This document shows, piece by piece, positions 20,241 to 31,402 of a stretch of DNA of 64,000 nt. The stretch is from NCBI GenBank assembly GCA_963682055.1, contig OY821746.1:16233992-16297991 (forward strand), read 5' to 3'. Every line of letters starts with the position of its first letter. Position 1 is the stretch's first letter. A model generated the notes under the pieces. The model did no database searches. It saw only the letters and a program-made list of their open reading frames with translations, and was not told the origin of the DNA. The stretch is from Primula veris (taxonomy: Eukaryota > Streptophyta > Magnoliopsida > Ericales > Primulaceae). The position numbers and the translations under genes were made by a program.

Positions 20241-20511
20241 CGCTTCTCCGTCCCTTTTTAAGTGTCCCCCTTATAAATTGTTACTTTTTAATGATATTAA
20301 AAATTGATTTATAAATTACCAATATTATCCTTATAAATATCATAATTAAAGTTAATACGGGTAACTTCTTTTCTAAAAATTGTTCTTGTTGTAGTTATAA
20401 ATGGTAAGAGAGTAAATTTGTTGCATTATAATTATCATATTGAAAACACGGACATTTATTTTGGAACAACTCAATATGGATTAATGAACGCTTAATTAGG
20501 AACGGATGGAG
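20241..20511. mobile_element. Stowaway-like MITE
   Basis: A 271-bp segment flanked by TA on both sides (20239-20240 and 20512-20513). The left end contains CTCCGTCCC. The right end, on the minus strand, begins CTCCATCCGTTCC. This is the Stowaway terminal style. The paralogous site near 39008 lacks this sequence, together with about 100 flanking bases. Confidence 0.7.
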
Positions 20512-21174
20512 TATTAAACAACATTTAATTGAAATTATTATTATTAGGTTCAAATATTGACGCCTATTGAGTTATATATGCTGAAACTAACATGAGTAAA
20601 ACAAAAATGGTTTTGTGCCTTTTAAATGTAAAATAAAATTAGCTAACAAAATTGTCATAAATTTGATATTCCTCCTCAGCCCTTGCCGTAATAGTCTTGA
20701 TAGCCGAATGTCAATGTGCATGAAGAAATAACAATTTCATCCACTTCGTTCGCTCAATGTTGCCAATAAAGTGACAAAAACTCAGAAAGCATATGATACA
20801 GTACCCAGCAAGAAATTAAATTATATGCATAAAGTTTTGATCATGGAAACATTTGTAAATTGTAACAATGATACACAATCGCTAATACAACAACAGAACC
20901 AAAAAGATGAGATATTTATTTCATAAAAAGGTGCACGAAATGAATTGGACCACGTATTGACACCCCTATAAATAAACTGGCATAACACTCACGAGGGGTG
21001 CTATTATCACATATCACTCAAAACAGATTGGGTTACACTTGCATATGGTATCAATTTGTAAAGGAAATGCTACATACTTTTTGACGGAAACTATTACATT
21101 TGAAAATTGAAACTCTCCACTTTCACCATTTGTAAACATATCTGTGACTGTATCATACTCAAACACTCAATCAT

Positions 21175-21236
21175 CTATCTATACTCCTGAAAGTTAGCAT
21201 GACCAGCTTCTCTTGTGCATGCTCTAGTACAGCTCC
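21175..21236 (-). pseudogene. last exon of OTU1/YOD1-like deubiquitinase (copy 1, broken)
   Basis: On the minus strand, after acceptor TTTTTGCAG, a 62-base exon encodes the family's C-terminal zinc-finger tail. It is recognisable as EHAQE, then GHANFQEYR and a stop. Compared with copy 2 it has a 3-base insertion and a 2-base frame change between these blocks. The central exons, with the catalytic His and the first half of the zinc finger, were not found in the 5.4 kb up to exon 2, so the locus is a pseudogene. OTU1/YOD1 proteins remove ubiquitin in Cdc48/p97 pathways. Confidence 0.62.
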
Positions 21237-21895
21237 CTGCAAAAATGGCACGGAAAAACATTACCAAAATGAAAAATAACCATTTAAACTGAAGTTCAGA
21301 AATATCGAGTTATCGTATCACTACCAGCTTGTTTTATTGCAACTTTAAAGCCCTTTTTATCCAATTATTTTGCTTATAAAAACCAGTCCATTTGGTTAAC
21401 CAGTTTAATAACAATGTTTTAGTTTTATGGTCTTACATAAATAATCATGAGAAAAGTATGTATGACAACTCTAATGTAGGTTATAAATAGCTGCTCATCG
21501 CCAATGCAATGTTGGAAAAACATGTTTTAACATGGGTGTTTCCGAATGGTCACAGGACCAACTTCGAGTCGATATTACATGTAACAACGCTGAGTTGTTA
21601 ATACCGTACTCAACGCGATTGAGTAGCTCGTGTGACGAGTTTCGTAACGGTATATCGCATGACCTATTCGGAGAATGGGTGTAAATACTAATCGGCTTCA
21701 AAGTTGGGCTCTCGAAAGCTCAATTCTGGAAAATGAAATGGTAAATGGAAAAACCATTGACGATAATCGCATATTGGAAGATTAAGAGTTAATTTTACAA
21801 TATATATACAATACCAACCCATGTAGTTGTTAAACTAACATGTCCACATACATCTAAGAGTATTAGTGTGTACCATACACGCGTGCTCGCTCGGG

Positions 21896-21955
21896 TCTCG
21901 GGTCTCGGGCGCTTGGGCTTGGGCTTTGGGCTTTGGGCTTTGGGCTTTGGGGAAT
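21896..21955 (+). repeat. short GC-rich minisatellite
   Basis: GGGTCTC twice, then GGGCTTG or GGGCTTT units repeated about six times. It lies between the duplicated block and the truncated Copia. Confidence 0.75.
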
Positions 21956-22618
21956 GTCTCGGGTCGACCTGTGGTTCGGTGCCGGTTTCCATACGAGCCA
22001 CTCTGAGACAGAAGTTGGTTCGGAAAATATTGTTTAAGAAAAACTGCCCAGCATGTCTGACAGTTTCAAACAATTACAATTCAGTCCAGCAGTTTAATAA
22101 TTTATATTAAATCTGTCTAGAATTCAATTAGTGTAATTTAATTTTGTACGAGCCAGGAATTGTAATTTGTATTCCAATTGTGAGAAATAAATTGTTATTT
22201 CCATTGCGTCCCTGTCTTTTAATTTATTGTCTTTTCAATTATTGCTTTTTCGATATAGTACAACACCAACAATCTTAAACAATATTGCTTTCTGGTTTTT
22301 ACTAAAATTCGAAAAGGGAAAAGACTTTTCTTTTTTATTTTGTTGTAGACGTCTCGGAGTTTATTCTTGCAAAATCATTGCTAGTTTACTAGAAATTGAA
22401 ATTTGCAAATAGAATAACTACGATTGGTTTTAATCGATTTATTATTATAAAAAAGGAGTTCTTAGTGAAATCAAAAGTGATTTGATTTTCACGCTAGAAT
22501 CACTTTTAATTGTTTTTATTCTTTTAAAGCAAACTAATTAAGTTATATTATTAGTATTTGCAATTAAGAATATTAGTTTTCTTGCGAGAAACTAAACGGT
22601 TTTATATTGTCATTTCAG

Positions 22619-23487
22619 ATGACTAATGAGGATCAAACACTCACCGTTCCTTCGGAAGACGTGTAGGGCGCAGTTGTGATTGGCAGCAGCCATAACATTG
22701 CGAGCGCTGCGAGTAGGGGGGCTCAGGCTGAGGCCGAAGCTGCGGCGGCTAAGGCTGCGGCCAACGCCTCTGTGGCAGAGGCCGATGCTATGGCTGCGGC
22801 TGCGGCCGCAGCACCGGCTGCTGCAAAGGCTGCGGCCAAGGCAGCGCTTGTGGCTGCGGCCAAGGCAAAGGGCAAGACTCCGACGACGTCGTCTATGCCA
22901 ATGTTGCCAACCTCTCATCTAGAGAAACCGGAAAAGTTTAGGGGCAACAACTTCAAACGTTGGCAGCAAAAAATGTTGTTTATTTAACTGCCCTTAACCT
23001 TACCCGTTTTCTCAAGGAGACTGCACCCATCCTTAACCAGGACGATGAGGACGTGCAGACGGTTTCGGCGGTGAAAGCGTGGAAACACGACGACTACCTA
23101 TGCCGAAACTACATCCTGTGTGCTCTGGATGACACTCTTTTCAGTGTGTTCGAGCCCAAGGCTTCTGCAAAGGAGCTTTGGGAGTCTCTCGAAAGAAAGT
23201 ACAAAGTGAATAACGCTGGCGCAAAGAAATTTGTCGTCACGGACTTTCATGAGTACATGATGACTGACGAAAAGAGTGTTATCGAGCAGGTTGAAGAACT
23301 CCAACTCATATACCATAGGCTTGAGGTTGAGGGGTTAGTTATTAACGAACCTTTCCAGGTGGTATTAATGATTGAGAAACTGCCACCCTCATGGAAAGAG
23401 TTTCAAAACTACCTGAAACACAAGCAAAATGCTATGGCCTTGGAGGGACTCATTGAGAGGCTCAATGTTGAGCAAAGCAACCGTTGA
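22619..23487 (+). pseudogene. Copia gag with Ala-rich N-terminus (broken)
   Basis: The ATG at 22619 is followed by a stop at about 22662. From 22676 an unusual Ala-rich segment (about 60 residues of A, K, E) leads into the Gag domain (LEKPEKFRGNNFKRWQQKM). The frame shifts near 22980 and continues at 22960-23487 (KELWESLERKYKVNNAGAKK). A zinc knuckle (CFVCNKPGHRAR) follows at about 23612 in a disturbed frame. Confidence 0.8.
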
Positions 23488-23627
23488 TCCGGAAGGAAAG
23501 GCGGTGGCAGAGCAGGCAACGTGGTTGCCAAGGCCAATGTGGTTGAGGACGCTGTATCCAAGCGGAAACGTTTTGACAGCGGTGTCGGTGTTTCTCTCAA
23601 AAAGAAATTCATGGGAGACTGCTTTGT

Positions 23628-24479
23628 GTGCAACAAACCGGGCCATCGTGCCCGCGGATTGTAAGATGCGCATCGACAAGCCCAAACCCCCCCCCCCCCC
23701 CCCCAAAGAGGAAGTTCCAAGGGAAAGGGAGGAAGAGGGCACCTGCTCAGGAAAATGTGGCTGAGGGAGGAGATGATGCTAGACAAGACTATATGCACCT
23801 GAGTGCTGTGGTCTCGGAAGTGAACCTGGTTGGAAGCAACCCAAAGGAATGGTGGCTGGACACAGGCGCCACTAGTCACATCTGTGCCAGCAAATGGATG
23901 TTCAAGACCTATATGGCCGTGGACAATGAGAGCTGCTTCATGAGGAACTCGGCTACTTCCAGGGTGGAAGGAAAAGGAACCGTGATGCTGAAGATGACGT
24001 CGGGAAAGGAGCTGACACTGAACGGCGTGCTCCATGTGCCGGAAATACGCAAGAATCTAGTCTCGGGATCAGTGATGGTGAACAAAGGGTTTAAACTTGT
24101 ATTTGAATCCGCAAAAATTGTAATCACCTTAAATGGGATGTATGTAGGCCGTGGCTATATGACCAACGGCATGTTTAAATTAAATGTTGGAACACCGGCT
24201 CCTAAATCCGAGTCTGCTATTAAGGGTACTAAGGCTGAGGCCAGTACCAAGAATAATGTAATCGTTAATGTTGCCCAAGTGGCCAATAAAACTTCTTTTG
24301 CTTATTCTTGTGATTCATTTAATTTATGGCATGGTAGATTAGGTCATGTGAAAACTACTTCAATGAAGAAATTAATATCACTAAATCTACTACCAAGTTT
24401 TGTCTTCAATAAACAACATAAATGTGAGATTTGTGTTGAGGCAAAATTAACCAAGTCTTCGTATCAACATATTGAATGA
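23628..24479 (+). pseudogene. Copia protease and GAG-pre-integrase region
   Basis: The frame contains a homopolymer of 18 C (about 23686-23703) read as prolines. The protease motif WWLDTGATSHIC follows, then the integrase zinc region (LWHGRLGHVKTTSMKKL and CEICVEAKLTKSS). It ends at a TGA at 24477 just before the integrase core. The C run is a likely site of length variation. Confidence 0.82.
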
Positions 24480-26437
24480 AGTACTGAACCTCTCGGTCTA
24501 ATACACACTGATGTATGCGACTTAAAGTTTATACAAACGCGAGGAGGAAAAAAGTATTTCATCACGTTTATAGATGATTATACTAGATACTGCTATGTCT
24601 ACTTAATGAGAAGTAAAGACGAAGCGGTAGAGAAATTCGCTCTTTATAAGACCGAAGTAGAAAATCAACTCAATAAAAAGATTAAAATGTTGAGGAGTGA
24701 AAGAGGCGTGAATACGAGGCACCGTTTGTGCAGATATGCGCAGAAAATGGCATTATACATCAAACCACAGCCACATACTCTCCGGAGCAGAATGGGGTTG
24801 CCGAGCGTAAGAATAGGATGCTCAAGGAAATAATGAATGCTATGTTAATAAGTTCTGGGTTACCCCAGAACATGTGGGGGAAAGCGCTGCTTTCCGCCAA
24901 CTACGTATTGAACAAGATACCGCATAAAAAGCGTGATAAACCACCTTATGAACTATGGAAAGGCCATCGGCCGAGCTATAAATTCTTAAGGGTTTGGGGT
25001 TGTCTTGCGAAGGTCCTTGTCTCGCTTCCGAAAAGAACGAGAATTGGGCCAAAGATGGTAGACTGTGTGTTCATAGGATATGCACACAACAGTAGTGCTT
25101 ATCGTTTTCTCGTGCACAAGTCGGATAATCCCGATGTGCATGTAGATACTATCATCGAAGCTCGAGAAGCTTCTTTCTTCGAGGAGATCTTTCCCCGCAA
25201 GTCTTCCATAATTGTAGAGACTGAGGAGTCAAACAGTGAGGAAAATGTGGGGGCAAGTGAACCGTTGGAGGAAGAAGAAGAAGAGCCTCGACGTAGTAAA
25301 AGGGCTAGAAAGAAAACGTCTTTCGGTCCACATTTTGTAACCTTCATGATAGAAGGCGAACCGGTGACATTCAAACAAGCAATGTCATCCCCGGAAGCCC
25401 AATATTGGGAGGAGGCGATCAACAATGAGGTTGAATCGATATTACAAAATTACACTTGGGAACTAGTGGATTTACCACCCGGGTGTAAGCCACTAGGACA
25501 CAAGTGGATCTTCAAGAGGAAGAGAAAGCTCGATGGAACGATCGAGAAATACAAGGCGAGGCTTGTAGTGAAAGGTTTTAGACAAACCGAAGGTGTCGAC
25601 TATTTTGACACCTATGCTCCTGTCTCCAGGAAGACGTCAATCCGGATAGTCATTGCTCTCGCGACACTGTTCGATCTGAAAATACATCAAATGGATGTTA
25701 AAATGAATGGTGAACTGGAAGAGGAAATATACATGAAACAACCGGAAGGGTTTGTGGTTCCAGCTAAAGCACACAAGGTGTGTAAACTTGTGAAGTCCTT
25801 GTATGGACTTAAACAAGCACCTAAACAATGGCACGAAAAATTTGATAGAGTGATACTATCAAACGGTTTTCGGATAAATGAATGTGACAAATGCGTCTAC
25901 GTAAAAGGAAATGAAAAGGACTACGTGGTAGTCTGCCTCTACGTAGATGACATGATTATAACAGAGAGTATTGATAACATCAACTCCACTAAGAGAATGT
26001 TGTCACAAAAATTCGAGATGAAAGATTTGGGTGTCGCTGATGTAATATTTGGTATGAAAATTACCAAGACATCAGACGGATATGCACTGTCTCAAACTCA
26101 CTATGTCAAGCAGATGCTTGAACAATTTGATAAAGATAGTAGAGCTACATCCAGAACTCCGATAGAGATCTCAACCACTTTGAAAAAGCATTTTGGGGAG
26201 AGTGTGAGACAATTGGAATATTCTCGAATAATAGGCAGTCTGATGTACGTTATGAACTGTAATAGACCAGACATAGCCAACTCAGTGAGTAGACTGAGTA
26301 GCTACACCAGTAATCCCAATGAGGAACACTGGAAGGCCATCATGAGACTTATCAGATACATGAGGTTCACTGCCGACCGAGGGTTGCATTATACCAGATA
26401 TCCAGTTATACTGGAAGGGTATTGTGATGCAAACTGA
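24480..26437 (+). pseudogene. Copia integrase, reverse transcriptase and RNase H start
   Basis: The integrase core is open from 24483 to about 24712 (IHTDVCD, FIDDYTRYC). After a 1-base frame change it continues in 24728-26437 ([10 protein letters not shown]). The second catalytic position reads RSERG where RSDRG is normal. The reverse transcriptase keeps YVDD ([11 protein letters not shown]) but lacks about four residues before [10 protein letters not shown]. RNase H begins with CDAN and then meets a TGA at 26435, and the homology ends about 30 bases later. Confidence 0.84.
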
Positions 26438-26672
26438 ATCTCGGATTCCAACAGTTTTCAAAAAGAAACAAAAAACCCGCTTAATCTTAGTTTGTTGTTT
26501 ACAATTATCTCTATATCAAGTGTCGTAACTTGCAATCAATGCATGCACTGTAAGTTTATGCACATGCTATACTATGTTTTATACTTATACCTAGATATTC
26601 TCGACACAAACACAAAAATAAAACCCTGATAAATTAATAAAAGTATTATTGGCAATAATTTTAGGCTAGAAC

Positions 26673-26718
26673 CTGTCGTAGTTCAGAATCTTTTGTTTTG
26701 TCCTTATCCATAACGTAC
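26673..26718 (-). pseudogene. exon 2 of OTU1/YOD1-like pseudogene
   Basis: On the minus strand, after acceptor ACTTCGTAG, a 46-base exon reads GYVMDKDKTKDSELRQ in the frame set by exon 1. It ends at CAG/GTTCTA, a possible donor. This matches the segment after the catalytic Cys in OTU1 proteins. Read-through would meet a stop four codons later. Confidence 0.72.
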
Positions 26719-26801
26719 CTACGAAGTAAAAAACAACTAAAAAAAAAAAAAAACTGCTAGGGGAAAAAGAACACTTTCAATTAACTTGGATATATCGTTA
26801 C

Positions 26802-26866
26802 CCGACTGCATGGAATAGACAACTGTTATCTGAAGGAACAACTCTTCTCACGACAACATCTTCCAT
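26802..26866 (-). pseudogene. exon 1 of OTU1/YOD1-like gene (catalytic Cys segment)
   Basis: The minus-strand ATG at 26866 starts MEDVVVRRVVPSDNSCLF, the N-terminal OTU motif with the catalytic Cys in DNSC. It runs to donor GG/GTAACG at 26802. A 5'-UTR acceptor (TTCTTCAG) lies about 15 bases upstream at 26881-26888. The exon itself is intact, but the remaining catalytic exons are missing downstream. It is unrelated in sequence to the OTU domain of the MULE, which reads DGNC. To my recollection Arabidopsis has an OTU gene (At1g50670) beside At1g50660, which would match this neighbourhood. Confidence 0.75.
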
Positions 26867-26889
26867 GATACTTTGCACCTAACTGAAGA

Positions 26890-27864
26890 AAAAAAATGTT
26901 GCAATTATAATATGTAACATTTCTTAATTGTATAAAGCAAAGAAAGAACAAAAATAAATTTGTCTCCGAGATATCTGGAACACATGAAAAAAAATGGAAA
27001 AACAAAAGAGCTAGATTGATAAGACTTGCCGAAAAGAAAATTTCAATAAATAGTAGAGTATTTTTGTGATCCATGGTAGATAATTCAAGTGCTAGTATTA
27101 TACAAGAACTATATGAGAAATCATAACCAAGAGATAAACCATTAATTATATATTTAAGTCCTTATTATTTTAGATTACATTGATCTCTAGCAATCAAGCA
27201 ACGGCCTTTAATTAATTAATGAGTGTAAATTACGAACATCAAAGAAAATATTGACTCGTCAGATGTTAGATTATAGGCGTTACAATAAGCAAGTACTCCT
27301 AATCCATTCTTGTTGACTTTAATTAATATAATTCAAAACAAAAGCATTAAATTTTAATTAAAGTGGGAAATTAAAAACAAGATTAAAAGAGATTTACCCA
27401 TTAATGATCATTGACTCTCTTTCTTAAAGTTGGTTACGTGATCGTGAAAATAAAAGAACATGTTAAACATGAAATCTTGCTTAGTAAAATTAGTAGGGAT
27501 CAAGTACACACAAACTCTTAAACTTAAGATTCTTTTTTCTCTCTTAAACATAAGATACTTCTAAGTTGTAACTGGACTAGTTGAGGTACTATTCAACCAA
27601 ATGTGTCAAATATGGAACTAAATTTACGTTCTTTTGGTCAAAAAACTCAAAAACCTCGGCGTAAAAGCTGGACAGGCCGCCACAAACAGAATCTGAGTGT
27701 CGACTCATCGTAGAACTTGTTTATCTATCTGGAGAATTTTTCTCTTCCCTATGTGAACCTACTCCTAGAGAAGGTAAAAAGATACCGCAGCTTAGCATCA
27801 TTATAGGTACGCTGTTCTTTAGATTATTATTTTTATCAGCTGAACTTGCTAACTACTATACTAT
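26890..27864. other. intergenic stretch, no gene recognised
   Basis: AT-rich DNA that would hold the 5' UTR and promoter of the OTU1-like pseudogene on the minus strand. No open frame of note and no transposon ends seen. Confidence 0.45.
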
Positions 27865-28268
27865 CATAAGGATCCTGTTTTCTGATGAGCAAAGCAACTG
27901 ATGTAAACTTGTATTGTTGTATATATAATTTCTAGCATAATAAAGGGAAGACAAACTTTGCAGATGATTCCGTTCTCTTCTGTTTATCAGCCTTTTTGTG
28001 TAAATCTGAAATACTTACAATTTTTAGCTTATTGAACTTTTTTTTCTTCTGGGTAGATAAATTTCGTCTACACTTGAAATTTTAGTTCCGCGCATAACGT
28101 TGGAACGCAACTCATTCAAGATGATTGGCTGCTAAAAAGCTTTGATACTTCTTCTCTGATAAAGGCTTAATATGTTGGGAAAATTGATCAATTAAACTAG
28201 TCACTGAGCACAAAATTTGAGCTGTTAATGGAGAGCAGTTAACCTATTTTATATTGTTGTTGGAAAAC
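27865..28268. repeat. duplicated block, copy 2, left part
   Basis: Matches 19651-19953 with substitutions and small indels. It is broken at TTGTTGGAAAAC by the LTR at 28269. The homology resumes at 38748 after the nest. Confidence 0.88.
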
Positions 28269-28559
28269 TGACAAATTCGCCATTTCTAGAGAGAGAAAAC
28301 GTAAAAAACTAACGAAGATTTTTATATATTGATTAACCGCCATTCTCAGTACAGATGAAAGTATATATAGAATATGCCAGCTGGCACACGTTGATTCGCC
28401 AGCTTAGCAACTAACTATCTTTTCTAACTGGTCCACTACCTTTTAAGTAAGTTCAAATTAATACTGTAATATGAAACTGAACATAAAGACTTCACACTAA
28501 CTGTCAGTTAAGTCCTTGACTTAACAAATCATGACACAAACAGTCCATATACTTCAATA
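28269..28559 (-). repeat. 3' LTR of outer Copia
   Basis: 291 bases, homologous to 38436-38742. On the minus strand it starts TATTGAAGTATA, not the canonical TG, and ends TTTGTCA. The same TA start is present in the other LTR. Confidence 0.88.
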
Positions 28560-28585
28560 CACCCCCTCAAGAGGGCGAGGTTATG

Positions 28586-29998
28586 TCAATAACTCCCATC
28601 TTTGGACATCCGAAAATGAAATGGCTGCGATCCTAGCACCTTTGTGAAGAAGTCAGCCAACTGATGTGAAGAATAAACATGTAACAAATGCAAAACACCT
28701 TCCAACACCTTATCTCGTATGAAGTGACAGTCTATCACCACATGTTTGGTTCTAGCATGGTGTACATGATTGGCTGCTAAAGCCAATGCAGCTTTGCTAT
28801 CACTAAATAGAATGGCAGGATCCTCACTGTTTACATTCATATCCTTCAAAAGTTGTTGTAACCAAACTAGTTCACATCCAGAAAATGCCATAGCCCAATA
28901 TTCTGCTTCTGCAGAGCTTCTAAAGACTACATCTTGCTTCTTACTTTTCCAAGAAATCATAGCATCACCCAGAAAAACACAGAAACCACTTATTGATCTT
29001 CTGGTATCCACACACGCTGCCCAATCAGAGTCACATAAACCTTTGAGTTTTAAGTCATTTTTGAAGGGAAAATAAAGACCTTGACCTGGCTTTAGCTTGA
29101 GATATCTGATCACTCTATAAACAACATTTAATTGTGTCTGGCATGGTTTACTCACAAATTGGCTTAAACATCCCACATCATAAGAAATATCTGGTCTACT
29201 AATGGTTAGGTAGAGCAAACGACCTACCAATCTTCTATATGTGTCAGGATTAGGTAGAGGATGGGCATCATCCTTAGAAAGCTTCAAATTACTCTCCATA
29301 GGAAATTGTACTGATTTGCAATTCATCATACCAGTACTTTCTAATAACTCAAGAATGTACTTTCTCTGACATACGGTCAAGCCTTACTTTGATCTTGCTA
29401 TTTCTAGACCAGGAAAAAACTTTAAATTGCCCAAATCCTTTATGTTAAAACTAGTGTGAAGAAAATCTTTCACCTGTTGTATCAACACCATATCTGCACT
29501 TGCAAATATAATATCATCCACATATACTAGCAGTACAAAAAAGAAACCATTCTTATCAAAAGTGAACATAGAGCTATCTTCATAAGATTGATGAAAACCA
29601 AAGGTAGTAAGAGCTGTAGACAATTTGCTTAACCATTGTCTACTGGCCTGTTTCAGACCATAAAGAGACTTATGTAATTTGCAAACTTTATTAACCCCCT
29701 TAATTTCATACCCTGGAGGTTCTCTCATATAGACCTCTTCATCTAAATCACCATTTAGGAAGGCATTGTTCACATCAAGCTGTTGTAAATGCCAGTTCCT
29801 AGCTGTAGCTACTGCTAATAGAGTGCGCACATTTGTCATTTTAGCTACATGCCTAAAGGTGGCTTCATAATCCACACCCTCGGTTTGAGTGTACCCTTTA
29901 GCAACCAAACGTGCTTTATACCTCTCTAAACTGCCATCAGAATTATATTTTAACTTGTACACCCACTTACACCATATTGCTCTCTTCCCTGTAGGCAA
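28586..29998 (-). pseudogene. outer Copia reverse transcriptase and RNase H
   Basis: Two frames. 29384-29998 holds the reverse transcriptase ([50 protein letters not shown]). 28586-29380 holds its end and RNase H (SRPDISYDVGCLSQFVS, SAEAEYWAMAFSG, KHVVIDCHFIRDKV). A stop at 29384-29386 separates them. The YVDD is intact. Confidence 0.86.
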
Positions 29999-30034
29999 GG
30001 AGACAAAACTCCAGGTATGGTTAGCTTCTAAAGC

Positions 30035-31297
30035 CTATATCTCCTTTTGCATAGACAATACCCATTCTGGATTTTTAGAAGCCTCTATAAAGAATGTAGG
30101 TTCAACTAGTTTACCAACATTCAAACAGAAACTTTTATACCCATCAGAAAGCCTATCAAAATTTACTGTCTTCAATAGGATATAAGACAGAAGATTTGTG
30201 ACCAATATGAAAATTAGAACGTACTGAACACAAAAAATCTTGCAAGTAACCTGGTTTTGTTTGTTTCTATTAGATTGTCTCAAGGTGGGTGCTTCTTGCG
30301 ATATATCTTTAGTGGATAGACAAGGTGACTCACCATGTGTAGAAGAAACATGTGAAATAGTCACACCAGGTTCAGAAATATCAATAGTAGAACCATCAAG
30401 AGGAGAAAGTGGTTCCACTATATTTTCATGCTCACAACTACCATTATTAACAGGTGGGACAACATGCACATCATCACCTAAGAAAGTGCTCATGTGTGGT
30501 AATACTGCATGATCTTCATAATCTTTGCCTTTATAAGAAAACATTTCCTCAATGAAAACAACATCTCTTGAGATAAAATGTTGTTTGGTCTGCAAATTCA
30601 TCACCGTATACCCTTTTGAGCCAAATGCATACCCTAAGAATACGCATTTACTAGCTCTAGTATCAAACTTTGTTCTGGCCCTTTTCAAAGTAGAGGCATA
30701 ACAAAGGCATCCAAATACCCTAAGATGTTCATAAGAGGGTAAAGAGCCATACAGTACCTCAAATGGAGTTTTATTCTCCAATGTAGCAGTAGGTATTCTG
30801 TTGATTAAGTAGGCTGCTGTAAGTACACACTCCCCCAAAAAATGTATTGGCAAATTACCTTGAAATCTAAGTGCTCTAGCTTTATTGAGTAAATCTTGGT
30901 GCTTTCTCTCAACAATTCCATTCTGCTGTGGAGTATCTACACAAGATGTTTGGTGCAAAATACCATGTTGTGTATAGTAATCATTCAACTAGAATTCAAG
31001 ACCATTGTCACTTCTAATTACCTTAACTTTCTTTTCAAATTCAGTAAAAACCATGCTGCAAAAAGCAGGAATCAATTCACATACTTCAGATTTCTTTTTC
31101 ATCAGAAAAGTCCAAGTACAACGAGAGTAGTCATCAACAATCGTCAAGAAATAAGAGAAATTTCCTGTAGCTGTTTTACAATAGGGTCCCCAAATATCCA
31201 TATGTACCAAGTCAAAATTATTATTACTCTTGGTCACACTAACAGGAAAAGACAATCTATGTTGCTTTGCAAAATGACACATCACAAGGCTCAACAT
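30035..31297 (-). pseudogene. outer Copia integrase
   Basis: 30989-31297 carries the first part of the integrase core (HMDIWGPY, IVDDYSRCTWTF, RSDNGLEF). After an in-frame stop at 30986-30988, the frame 30035-30988 carries [13 protein letters not shown] and the C-terminal region ([13 protein letters not shown]), then a Ser/Pro-rich linker. The DDE residues are visible but split by the stop. Confidence 0.84.
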
Positions 31298-31402
31298 TTA
31301 TTTCTGAACTCAAAGAAGCATATTTATTTAATAGTAGCATACTTTGCTTAGAGGCATGACCTAGTCTTGAATACCAAATAGATGATGAAACAGCAACATT
31401 AG

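Larger units (their letters stand above)
19651..21480. repeat. duplicated block, copy 1
   Basis: This block matches 27865-28268 and, after the retrotransposon nest, 38743-39970, in the same order and orientation. Shared landmarks include ATAAGGATCCTGTTTTCTGA (19653 and 27867), ACTAGTCACTGAGCACAA (about 19877 and 28196), ACACTCGCTTCT (20149 and 38939) and the exon near 21200. Divergence is several percent, with indels. It contains the Stowaway-like MITE and the last exon of the OTU1-like pseudogene. Confidence 0.88.
22100..26470 (+). mobile_element. truncated Copia retrotransposon (limits uncertain)
   Basis: The order gag, protease, integrase, reverse transcriptase and the start of RNase H runs left to right. 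It stops abruptly at about 26470, shortly after the RNase H start. No LTR pair was found. The region 22100-22618 is probably leader sequence with part of the 5' LTR. Multiple frame breaks make it inactive. It separates the last exon of the OTU1-like pseudogene from its first two exons, so it lies within that gene's former intron or deletion scar. Confidence 0.82.
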
